A stretch of 6,403 bases of DNA from CSSED10-109M sp964349455 (GCA_964349455.1 CAYGGG010000044.1:1-6403); one strand, 5' to 3'; shown: positions 1 through 6,349, counted from the stretch's first letter. The notes: generated from the letters alone by a model not told the origin. Program-made: numbers and translations.

Positions 1-27
1 GGCTGTGTAAATTTAACTGTGTAATTT
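1..27 (+). repeat. Left terminal inverted repeat (IRL) of the IS256-family element
   Basis: The outermost bases GGCTGTGTAA match the inverse of the right end at 22 of 27 positions (mismatches at 2, 9, 11, 12 and 25). Within it, CTGTGTAA occurs twice as direct repeats starting at 3 and 17, a 14-bp period. The right end has the same two-box arrangement, which suggests paired transposase binding sites. TGTGTAAA-type termini are familiar in the IS256 family. The true outer edge could lie one or more bases beyond the window. Confidence 0.8.
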
Positions 28-59
28 CAGTTTTTATTTACTCCTTCTCTATATTTATG

Positions 60-87
60 ATTATACCATATTTTTTTATAATTGCAA
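60..87 (-). promoter_or_regulatory. Outward-facing promoter at the left end of the IS
   Basis: On the minus strand there is a -35-like TTGCAA (87-82), a 16-bp spacer and a perfect TATAAT (65-60) preceded by TGG, which also makes an extended -10. It overlaps the transposase stop codon (78-76) and points out of the element towards position 1. An SD-like AGAAGGAG (48-41) follows but no start codon lies at a usable distance. Outward transcription is known for IS256 itself. In an excised circle this promoter would face the first IS gene across the junction. The motif match is direct; the function is inferred. Confidence 0.5.
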
Positions 88-1311
88 ATGTTTTTCTACT
101 CGCTTGTCATACATTTCAATTAATTCATTTAATATATAACTCCAATTTGCTTTTGTTGAACGATTCCATTTTTTTCTTAATTCCTTTATTCTTAAATATA
201 TCACTTTTGATAACGCTTCTTCACTAACGAAACATCCTTTATTATTTGTTACTTTTTTTAAGCTTGAATTAACGGCTTCAATTGCATTGGTTGTATATAT
301 CATTTTTCTTATATATTCACTATAATCAAACAAACCTAGCAAATGATTTTCATTGATCATATATTTTTTTATTAATATTTTGTTTTTTTGATATTTTGTC
401 ACAAATGCTTCGCTTGCAGCTTTTGCTTCTTCTAAGTTAGCCGCTTTATAAATTTGTTTTAAATCTTCACAAATTATTTTCCATTCTTTTCTTGGTGCAC
501 ATTTTGTTAAACTTCTAATAATATGAACAATACATCTTTGGTGGTTGGTTTTGGGATATACTTCTTCTAATATCTCTTTAAAACCTGCTACACCATCACT
601 GCTTAAGAATATAATATCACCTACACCCCTTTCTTTTAATTCTTCTAGTATGCTATACCAAAAACTAGATGATTCGCTATCACCAATCCAAAAGCCTAAA
701 ACATCTTTTTCACCTTTTAGATTTATTCCTAGCGCCACATATAATGCCTTTTTTTTACTCGTTCCGTTTTCCCTTACACTAACATATAAACAATCCATAT
801 ATACAAATGCATATATTTTTTCTAGTTTTCGCATTTGCCATATAATTACTTCCTCATTTACCATACTAGTTGCTTCGCTTATGAATTCTTCATTTATTTT
901 AGTACCATAAATATTTTCAAGAATCTCTTTAATATCGCGAATGCTATTTCCTTTAGCATATAGCAATGTGATTTGCTCTGCTAGTTCTGTTATTATTCTT
1001 TTTCTTTTGGGAATTATAATTGGATTAAAACTTGCTTCACGATCACGTGGTACGGTCACTTTAAATTCACCATGATTAGTTTTGACCTTCTTAGTTCCAA
1101 CTTTTCCATTTCGCCTGTTATTATTCTTTTTTGTTATATGACTTCCTTTTTCATAATCCATATGATGTTCAAATTCTTTATTTAATAATTGTTGAATTAA
1201 TTTTTTGCGTAATTCTTCTAAAGCTTGATTTACATCGCCCATTGTTTTCATATCGATTTCTTTTAATAGTTTTTGCGTAACTTCTTCGATTTGTGCTTCT
1301 TTTTTTGTCAT
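76..1311 (-). CDS. IS256-family (mutator-type) DDE transposase, intact
   Basis: This 411-aa protein is full length for the family (about 390-415 aa). It cuts and joins the IS ends. The N-terminal half (about 1-150) carries the family's DNA-binding region, including RRNGK near 66-70, the VKTNHGEF stretch near 76-83 and VPRDR at 87-91. The RNase H-like catalytic half has D173 (in YMDCLY), D239 (in SSDG) and E345 (in TTNAIE). The spacing, 66 and 106 residues, is typical of IS256. The characteristic C260-x2-H263 follows YPKT at 252-255. No frameshift or stop is seen, so it is probably active. The start ATG (1311) sits in an ATGA overlap with the preceding gene. The nearest upstream in-frame codons reach a TGA before any other start. 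An AAAGGA at 1330-1325 is rather far away (13 nt), so translation is probably coupled to the upstream gene. Confidence 0.96.
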   Translation of the reverse strand: MTKKEAQIEEVTQKLLKEIDMKTMGDVNQALEELRKKLIQQLLNKEFEHHMDYEKGSHITKKNNNRRNGKVGTKKVKTNHGEFKVTVPRDREASFNPIIIPKRKRIITELAEQITLLYAKGNSIRDIKEILENIYGTKINEEFISEATSMVNEEVIIWQMRKLEKIYAFVYMDCLYVSVRENGTSKKKALYVALGINLKGEKDVLGFWIGDSESSSFWYSILEELKERGVGDIIFLSSDGVAGFKEILEEVYPKTNHQRCIVHIIRSLTKCAPRKEWKIICEDLKQIYKAANLEEAKAASEAFVTKYQKNKILIKKYMINENHLLGLFDYSEYIRKMIYTTNAIEAVNSSLKKVTNNKGCFVSEEALSKVIYLRIKELRKKWNRSTKANWSYILNELIEMYDKRVEKHLQL

Positions 1312-1330
1312 ATCATTTCATATATCCTTT
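1308..1330 (-). promoter_or_regulatory. Translational coupling junction between the two IS genes (ATGA overlap)
   Basis: The TGA stop of the upstream gene (1310-1308) shares bases with the ATG of the transposase (1311-1309). An SD-like AAAGGA (1330-1325) lies 13 nt before that ATG. Two other ATGs in between open only two-codon frames (one is the last M-I-stop of the upstream gene). This layout favours reinitiation by ribosomes finishing the upstream gene, which would tie transposase output to synthesis of its dead homologue. Confidence 0.55.
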
Positions 1331-2078
1331 CTGCTAATTCACAATCCATTTCATTTATTATGATATCCCATTTTTTATAACTAGGATGCCACTTCATTTC
1401 TTCTTCTTTTAAAATTTCGAGTGTTTTTAACTGTAATTCACAAACAGAATCAAACAACCTTATTTTTTTTAATTTCCATCTAATTCTGTTTCGCATTTTA
1501 TTATAACTATCGGTGTTAGCGGTTATTTTTCTTGCTTGATGACTATATTTAAACATTTTAAAAATTTCATCAATATATTTATTTATTACCATTATTAATA
1601 ATTTATTATTCTCATAATCTTTTATTAACTGGTTATAAATTAACCCGCCCTCTTTTTTTTCCTTTGCACGATATATTCTGCCAATTTCCCTCATTATAAC
1701 ACGGTGTTGTTTCCTGGCGATATATTGGTGCGTTTTATTATAGAATTCTATTAATGAAGGCGCATATATTGTTTTTGGATAATGCATTTTAAATACTTTT
1801 TTCAGCCATTTATTATTTATCATCGATACCATAAATATTTCTTCAACGCCTCTTTTTTTTAAATCAGAAAAGGATCTTAACCAATAACCAGTATTTTCTT
1901 CTTCTGGCGAATACAAACCCAGTATTTCTTTATATCCTTTCAAATTCAGCCCAATAAATATATACATTTTTTGTTTCTTAATTTGCTCGCTCTTTCGCAC
2001 ATAAACTTCTTCTTCTAATATAAACACATTAACATATAATTTTTCTAATTCTTTTTTGTTCCAATCAATTATTTCCAT
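1308..2078 (-). CDS. Catalytically dead IS256 transposase-like protein ('pseudotransposase')
   Basis: I choose the ATG at 2078 (256 aa); a TTG at 2105 in the same frame would add nine residues, but homology to the transposase begins only after the ATG. Neither start has a good ribosome binding site. The protein aligns with residues 154-411 of the downstream transposase with about one single-residue gap. I count about 36 of 102 identities in the first block and about a quarter overall. Shared landmarks are LEK-Y, GLNLKG, LKKRGV, YPKT, RIYRA, NNKLLI, FKYS and the C-terminal KW...W.IIINE. Positions matching D173, D239 and E345 are L, I and N (residues 30, 96 and 202 counted from the TTG), and C260/H263 are S/E. 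The N-terminal DNA-binding half is absent. It cannot be a DDE enzyme; a regulatory or partner role is inferred. A slowly decaying remnant remains possible, though the frame is intact. Confidence 0.8.
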   Translation of the reverse strand: MEIIDWNKKELEKLYVNVFILEEEVYVRKSEQIKKQKMYIFIGLNLKGYKEILGLYSPEEENTGYWLRSFSDLKKRGVEEIFMVSMINNKWLKKVFKMHYPKTIYAPSLIEFYNKTHQYIARKQHRVIMREIGRIYRAKEKKEGGLIYNQLIKDYENNKLLIMVINKYIDEIFKMFKYSHQARKITANTDSYNKMRNRIRWKLKKIRLFDSVCELQLKTLEILKEEEMKWHPSYKKWDIIINEMDCELAERIYEMI

Positions 2079-2091
2079 TTTTTCACTAAAA

Positions 2092-2117
2092 AACTGTGTT
2101 TTCAAATTTACACAGTT
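2092..2117 (-). repeat. Inverted repeat at the 5' end of the first IS gene
   Basis: AACTGTGT (2092-2099) and ACACAGTT (2110-2117) are perfect 8-bp inverted copies separated by 10 bp. The outer arm is the inner CTGTGT box of the right terminal repeat; the inner arm is an extra copy with no counterpart at the left end. In RNA read leftward it would form a hairpin ending 13 nt before the ATG at 2078. It could be an additional transposase or pseudotransposase binding site, or an mRNA structure that limits translation. Neither role is shown by the sequence alone. Confidence 0.5.
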
Positions 2118-2131
2118 AATCTAACACAGTC
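2105..2131 (-). repeat. Right terminal inverted repeat (IRR) of the IS256-family element
   Basis: Read on the minus strand from 2131, it begins GACTGTGTTAGATTAACTGT and matches the left end at 22 of 27 positions. It has the same two direct CTGTGT boxes 14 bp apart (starting at 2129 and 2115 on the minus strand). Unlike the left end, a third box in opposite orientation lies just inside (2092-2099). The TTG alternative start of the upstream IS gene falls on the inner edge of this repeat. Confidence 0.8.
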
Positions 2132-2159
2132 TAATACTCCTGAATAATAATTTTGTAAA
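2131..2159 (-). promoter_or_regulatory. Weak possible promoter in the host flank, reading into the IS
   Basis: On the minus strand TTTACA (2159-2154, five of six to TTGACA) is followed after 17 bp by TATTAG (2136-2131, four of six to TATAAT). It lies between the operon terminator and the IS, with the last base of the -10 inside the IS. It would start transcripts just inside the right end. In DNA this AT-rich such matches arise by chance, and it depends on the insertion site, so confidence is low. Confidence 0.2.
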
Positions 2160-2186
2160 TAAAAACGACTAATTTTTTAGTCGTTT
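2157..2186 (-). terminator. Intrinsic terminator of the RDD-lysS-ackA-nrnA operon
   Basis: A perfect 10-bp stem (2186-2177 pairing with 2172-2163, AAACGACTAA with TTAGTCGTTT) has a 4-nt loop and is followed on the minus strand by a T-rich tail (TTTTTATTT, with stem bases included, to 2157). The TAG stop codon of nrnA (2171-2169) is inside the stem. Because the hairpin ends 31 bp before the IS, it should shield the IS genes from operon read-through. Confidence 0.85.
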
Positions 2187-3104
2187 GTCAAGTTCCTTGA
2201 TCAACTTTACAATATCATCTTTGTTTTTTAACTTTGTCCCACTAGCATACATATGACCACCGCCACCAAACTGTTCAGCAACATCATTGATCGCTGGTCC
2301 TCTAGATCTAATTGAAACTCTAATATTTTCATTATTTTTATCCTCAGAAAAAATAACCCAAATGTAAACTCCTTCAACAAAATTAAAATTATTAATCATA
2401 TTGCCAGCAGTTGCTGGATCAACTTTATGTTCTTTTAAAATTTGATCGGTTAAGTAGATGTGTGCTAAACCGTTTTCGGTAATTTCAAGATTAGTCGCAA
2501 TATATCCTTGAAACTTTAATTCTTTTAACGATCTTTCATATAACTTACCATATAAATCCATTGGCTCAATATCGGCTTGTTCAACTAAATTAGCTACCGT
2601 TTTAAATAATTTAGCAGGATTTTTAGTAAACAAAAAGCGATTTGAATCAGCAACTATTCCCATAAATAAATTTTCAGCAATTTTTTTAGTTATTTTTAGT
2701 TTTGTATTTAAAATTAATTCAACAATCATCTCAGCCGTACTACTAGTTTCTTCATCAATCCACTCAATATCAGCAAACTTTTCCATCAAGGGGTGATGAT
2801 CAATTTTTATTTTAAACGAGAATTCATCTTCCTTTATCCCATCAATTCGCTTAAAATCTGGCACATCTAAAGCAATCAACAAACTGTTTTTCATTTTTTC
2901 TGGACTGATTTTATCTGATTTTCCATAATGAGCATAGCGAATTGGATAACTACCAACAGCATATACTTCTTTATTCGGAAATGTTTCTAAAATTGCTTCA
3001 CGAAGTGCAAATTGGGAAGCTAGGGCATCAGGATCTGGTCCAACATGTCTTGCAATAATAATTGTTTGATGCTTTTTAATTTGGTTAAAAATTTTTCTTT
3101 TCAT
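2169..3104 (-). CDS. nrnA: DHH/DHHA1 phosphoesterase, NrnA-type nanoRNase / pAp phosphatase
   Basis: The 311-aa protein is the usual length for NrnA/MgpA-type enzymes, cytoplasmic proteins that degrade 2-5 nt RNAs and dephosphorylate pAp. The N-terminal DHH domain has the metal-binding motifs in order: H20-x3-D24-x-D26 (HVGPDPDALAS), D80 (ALDVPD), D102-H103-H104, and D153 (GIVADSNRF). The C-terminal DHHA1 substrate-binding domain carries RSRGP (266-270) and GGGGH (280-284). All key residues are present, so it should be active. It is the last gene of the operon, 11 bp after ackA, with an SD GAGGAAAG directly before the ATG. Its stop codon lies inside the terminator stem. Cyclic-dinucleotide phosphodiesterases of the GdpP type share the DHH domains but carry membrane and GGDEF-like parts that are absent here. 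Whether RNA or pAp is the main substrate cannot be read from the sequence. Confidence 0.9.
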   Translation of the reverse strand: MKRKIFNQIKKHQTIIIARHVGPDPDALASQFALREAILETFPNKEVYAVGSYPIRYAHYGKSDKISPEKMKNSLLIALDVPDFKRIDGIKEDEFSFKIKIDHHPLMEKFADIEWIDEETSSTAEMIVELILNTKLKITKKIAENLFMGIVADSNRFLFTKNPAKLFKTVANLVEQADIEPMDLYGKLYERSLKELKFQGYIATNLEITENGLAHIYLTDQILKEHKVDPATAGNMINNFNFVEGVYIWVIFSEDKNNENIRVSIRSRGPAINDVAEQFGGGGHMYASGTKLKNKDDIVKLIKELDKRLKN

Positions 3105-3115
3105 CTTTCCTCTTT

Positions 3116-4276
3116 CTATCTAATTAAACGATAAGTTTCTTTAGCAATCATCAATTCTTCATTAGTTGGGATTACTAACACTTGAATTTTTGATTTTCTT
3201 TGATTTATCCTAAGTTCATTATTAAAATTAGCTGAATCATCTAACTTAACATCAAAAACATTCAATTTTCTAATAATATCATCACGAACAACTGGCGCAT
3301 GTTCACCAATCCCACCTGAAAACACGATTGCATCAATTCCTTCTAAAAAAACATAGTATTGTGCAATATAAGCGACAATTGCATTAATAAATTTATGATA
3401 GGCCAGCATTGCACGCCGATTATTTTTAACAACTTCTTTTTCTAACTCGCGCAAGTCTCGATAACCACTTAAACCCAAAAGACCACTTTCATTATTTAAT
3501 ATTTCTATAACTTGTTCAAATGTTTGATTTGTTTGTTTCATCACATAAGGAATAATTGTAAAATCAAGATCGCCACTTCTTGTTTCCATTATCAAACCTG
3601 AATTTGGTGTGAAGCTCATTGAAGTATTAACACTTATGCCATTTTTAACTGCACTAACGCTTGAACCACTCCCTAAATGGCAAATAATAATTTTTTTATT
3701 TCGACCGATTACTTCACTTGCTTTTTCAGTTAAGTATTGATGACTTATGCCATGAAAACCGTATTTTCTAATTTTTAAATCTTGAAACCATTCAAATGGA
3801 ACGGGGAAGATATATTCAACCGGATGAAGCGTTTGATGAAAAGAAGTATCAAATACCGCCACCATCTTTGCATTTGGATTAATATTTTGAAAAGCCCTAA
3901 TTCCTTCTAAATTAGCTGGATTATGAATTGGTGCTAATGGAATATATTTTTTTATATCTTCAATAACCTCATCATCAATTAAAACTGGTTTTAAATATTT
4001 TTCACCACCATGAACAACGCGATGACCAATTGCAATTATTTCACTTACATCTTTAATAATATTTCGTTCAATTAAATCACGAATTAAATAATTAACGATT
4101 GTATCATTAATAATGCGAACTCTTTTTTCAAATTTCTCAGTGTCCGTTTTTAAACCGTACATATAAGCACCAACGATTTCTTCAAACATTCCTTGTACTA
4201 GAACTTTTTCTTCGGGCATTTCAAATAATTGGAACTTAACGGTTGAACTACCAGCATTAATTGCTAATATTTTCAT
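3116..4276 (-). CDS. ackA: Acetate kinase
   Basis: The 386-aa protein (family about 395-400) interconverts acetyl phosphate + ADP and acetate + ATP, the ATP-yielding last step of acetate fermentation. It shows the ASKHA-fold signatures: N7 in INAGSS, R86 in GHRVVHGG, D143 in FDTSFHQTL, H175/H179 in GFHGISH, R233 in TRSGD, GGIGEH at 321-326 and E374 in TNEEL. Three usually conserved spots differ: HLGSGSS (200-206) instead of HLGNGxS, METRSGD (230-236) instead of MGTRSGD, and GDLDF where a proline normally follows D. A sugar-free butyrate kinase is less likely on length and motifs. It follows lysS by 8 bp; its strong SD (AGGAGG) overlaps the lysS stop codon. No phosphotransacetylase gene is in the window. 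Confidence 0.94.
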   Translation of the reverse strand: MKILAINAGSSTVKFQLFEMPEEKVLVQGMFEEIVGAYMYGLKTDTEKFEKRVRIINDTIVNYLIRDLIERNIIKDVSEIIAIGHRVVHGGEKYLKPVLIDDEVIEDIKKYIPLAPIHNPANLEGIRAFQNINPNAKMVAVFDTSFHQTLHPVEYIFPVPFEWFQDLKIRKYGFHGISHQYLTEKASEVIGRNKKIIICHLGSGSSVSAVKNGISVNTSMSFTPNSGLIMETRSGDLDFTIIPYVMKQTNQTFEQVIEILNNESGLLGLSGYRDLRELEKEVVKNNRRAMLAYHKFINAIVAYIAQYYVFLEGIDAIVFSGGIGEHAPVVRDDIIRKLNVFDVKLDDSANFNNELRINQRKSKIQVLVIPTNEELMIAKETYRLIR

Positions 4277-4284
4277 ATTTCCTC

Positions 4285-5757
4285 CTAATCACGTTTTTTC
4301 ATATGAGGGAATAAAATTACTTCACGAATTGATTCACTTCCGGTTAATAGCATCACTAACCGATCAATACCAATCCCCATTCCACCTGCTGGAGGCATCC
4401 CATATTCTAAAGCTTCCACATAGTCAACATCCATTTCGGTTGCTTCTTCATTACCAAGTTCTTTTTCCTTAACTTGGTTTTCAAATCGTTCATATTGATC
4501 AATTGGATCATTTAGTTCCGTAAACGCATTTGCGTACTCATTACCACAAATGAATAATTCAAACCGCTCGGTAAATCTTTCATCTTTGCTTTTTTTAGCC
4601 AGAGGACTTATTTCAATTGGGTGACCATAAATAAAAGTGGGCTCGATTATTGAGGCCTCAACATATTTTTCAAAAAAATCATTAATAATATGACCATACC
4701 CATAGTGTGGTTCGACTTCAATATTATGTTCTTTTGCTAACTTTTTTGCTTCTGTTAAAGTCATATTTTCAAAAAAATCGATTTTTGTTTTTTCTTTTAT
4801 CGCTTCAACCATATGTAGTCTTTTAAAAGGAGCTTTTAAAGATAAACTATGTCCACAATAAGTAATATCATAATGACCAATCGTGCTCTTTGTGACATAA
4901 TCAAAAATCGCTTCTGCTAAACTCATCATGCCATCCATATCACTGTAAGCTTTATATAATTCAATGGTTGTAAATTCAGGATTGTGAGTTTTATCCATAC
5001 CTTCATTACGAAACAAGCGACCAATTTCATAAACCGCGTCCATTCCGCCAACTAATAATCTTTTTAAGGGCAGTTCGGTTGCAATTCGCAAATACATATT
5101 AATCCCTAACGTATTATGCTTTGTAATAAATGGTCTAGCAGCAGCGCCACCACTAATTGTTTCTAGAATTGGCGTTTCAACTTCAACATAACCAATGTTA
5201 TCTAAGTAGTTTTGAATTGCGCGAATAATTTTTGGTCTTAAAAAAGCAATTTCTCGCGCTTTTTCATTCATAATTAAATCAACATACCGTCTTCGAAACC
5301 GTTCTTCAATATCAATTAAACCATGATACTTCTCTGGTAATGGTCTTAAACTTTTTACAAGATGCAAATACTGATTTGCTTTAACGCTTAATTCACCAAC
5401 CTTTGTTTTAAAAACAATTCCTTTGATAGCAACAATATCACCAAGATCAGCATCTAAAAACATTTGATAATTATCAATTTGATCTTCACGGACATATATT
5501 TGAATTTGACCAAATTTATCTTGAATATGCATAAACCCAGCCTTGCCCTTGTCTCTTTTTGTCATAATTCGTCCAGCGATCAATACTTCACGATTTGTTT
5601 CTGCTAATATTTCTTGATCAATATTTTCAAATTCCGCTTTTAATAATTTGCTATTGGAATTAACATCAATTCGATGTCCAAACGGATCAATTCCTTGATC
5701 CTTTATTTTTTTTGCTTTTTCTCTTCTTACTAATTCTTGTTCTGAAAATTCTCTCAT
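4285..5757 (-). CDS. lysS: Lysyl-tRNA synthetase, class II
   Basis: The 490-aa protein has the usual bacterial LysRS length. It charges tRNA-Lys with lysine in the cytoplasm. An N-terminal OB-fold anticodon-binding domain spans about 57-135. The catalytic core follows: motif 1 around 168-200 ending in VETPIL, the family stretch GGAAARPF at 203-210, motif 2 with the FRNEG loop (249-253) and THNPEFTTIE (257-266), and motif 3 GMGIGIDRLVM (459-469). All class II essentials are present. The ATG overlaps the TGA stop of the RDD gene (ATGA), and the SD GAGGAG lies inside the end of that gene, so translation is probably coupled. No T-box leader is visible directly ahead of lysS because the RDD gene occupies that space. 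Confidence 0.97.
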   Translation of the reverse strand: MREFSEQELVRREKAKKIKDQGIDPFGHRIDVNSNSKLLKAEFENIDQEILAETNREVLIAGRIMTKRDKGKAGFMHIQDKFGQIQIYVREDQIDNYQMFLDADLGDIVAIKGIVFKTKVGELSVKANQYLHLVKSLRPLPEKYHGLIDIEERFRRRYVDLIMNEKAREIAFLRPKIIRAIQNYLDNIGYVEVETPILETISGGAAARPFITKHNTLGINMYLRIATELPLKRLLVGGMDAVYEIGRLFRNEGMDKTHNPEFTTIELYKAYSDMDGMMSLAEAIFDYVTKSTIGHYDITYCGHSLSLKAPFKRLHMVEAIKEKTKIDFFENMTLTEAKKLAKEHNIEVEPHYGYGHIINDFFEKYVEASIIEPTFIYGHPIEISPLAKKSKDERFTERFELFICGNEYANAFTELNDPIDQYERFENQVKEKELGNEEATEMDVDYVEALEYGMPPAGGMGIGIDRLVMLLTGSESIREVILFPHMKKRD

Positions 5758-6332
5758 TTTATCTCCTCTTCAAATATAATTTCCGTATTACTCCATATAT
5801 CTTGTAACCCCTTGCTGTCCTTATTTAATAATATCATAAAAATACTTTTTATGTTAACTATAAATTGAATTATTCCTAACAAACTTAAAATCGCAAAATA
5901 AACAAAACTAGATACCGCAAACAACAACAATAAACCAATCATCGTATATAAAAGTGCATTAACAACCGCTGCTCTAATAAATAACTGTTTTAGTGTTAAA
6001 TGATCACTTTTTATTTTAATTCCAACTAACGATTGACCAATTGTTTTTTGTTTCATCTTCGGAATAATAATAAAAAAGAAAACAATTAAAAGCATTGAAA
6101 CTGATGTGTAATAAACATTTGCTTGATCCATTTCTGTGCTTAAGTTGGCTATTTGCTTAATGTATTGTTTTTCGCCGATTTCGTTTCGGATAAACGATTC
6201 AGTAATTAATCCACTTTGATCACGATAGTCTTTTGTTTCAGGCATATAAATTTGAATTATTATTAGGATTAAACTAATAATTAAAATATCAATTAAATAT
6301 GCCAGTCCTCTTTTATATACAATTGGTTTCAT
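5754..6332 (-). CDS. RDD-family integral membrane protein
   Basis: The 192-aa protein begins with the RDD signature: R8 followed by the first membrane segment containing D15 (RGLAYLIDILI). Predicted membrane segments lie at about 11-29, 77-91, 118-143 and 144-168. The loop before segment three has TIGQSLVGIKI, and the C-terminus has GLQDIWSNTEII, both typical of RDD proteins. The function of the family is mostly unknown; some members have been linked to ion or solute transport, and no substrate can be assigned here. The start ATG has a good SD (AAGGAG, 7 nt away). It is the first visible gene of the operon and overlaps lysS by 4 bp. Pairing of an RDD gene with lysS suggests only co-expression, not a shared reaction. 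Confidence 0.85.
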   Translation of the reverse strand: MKPIVYKRGLAYLIDILIISLILIIIQIYMPETKDYRDQSGLITESFIRNEIGEKQYIKQIANLSTEMDQANVYYTSVSMLLIVFFFIIIPKMKQKTIGQSLVGIKIKSDHLTLKQLFIRAAVVNALLYTMIGLLLLFAVSSFVYFAILSLLGIIQFIVNIKSIFMILLNKDSKGLQDIWSNTEIIFEEEIK

Positions 6333-6349
6333 TTTTTCGCTCCTTATAC

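Larger units (their letters stand above)
1..2131 (-). mobile_element. IS256-family insertion sequence carrying two genes
   Basis: The element is delimited by imperfect 27-bp terminal inverted repeats (1-27 and 2105-2131) and contains an intact IS256-type DDE transposase plus an upstream gene for a catalytically dead transposase-like protein. At about 2.13 kb it is roughly 0.8 kb longer than usual one-gene IS256 relatives, and the extra length is the upstream gene. Both genes run right to left and overlap by 4 bp. The right end lies 31 bp beyond the terminator hairpin of the nrnA operon, so the insertion left the host operon intact. The left end coincides with the window edge; the flank is not visible, so an 8-9 bp target duplication cannot be tested (right flank begins taatactcc at 2132). 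An alternative reading is an active IS fused to the remnant of a related, degenerate IS256 copy, with each end belonging to a different element. Confidence 0.85.

Noticed and set aside
749..756. Runs of eight T (A8 in the coding strand) at 749-756, 1653-1660 and 1853-1860 as possible slippage or programmed frameshift sites in the IS genes
   Set aside because: A run of eight also occurs in lysS near 5706-5713, so such runs are a general feature of this AT-rich genome, and both IS genes are readable without any frameshift.
545..910. Plus-strand open frame of 121 codons
   Set aside because: It lies antisense within the intact transposase gene, is serine/proline/phenylalanine-rich as expected for a reverse-strand shadow of AT-rich coding DNA, and has no recognisable domain.
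76..2105. The two IS genes as one transposase split by a frameshift
   Set aside because: The downstream gene alone is a full-length transposase, and the upstream protein matches its C-terminal half rather than a missing N-terminal part, so the two are paralogous and not fragments of one frame.
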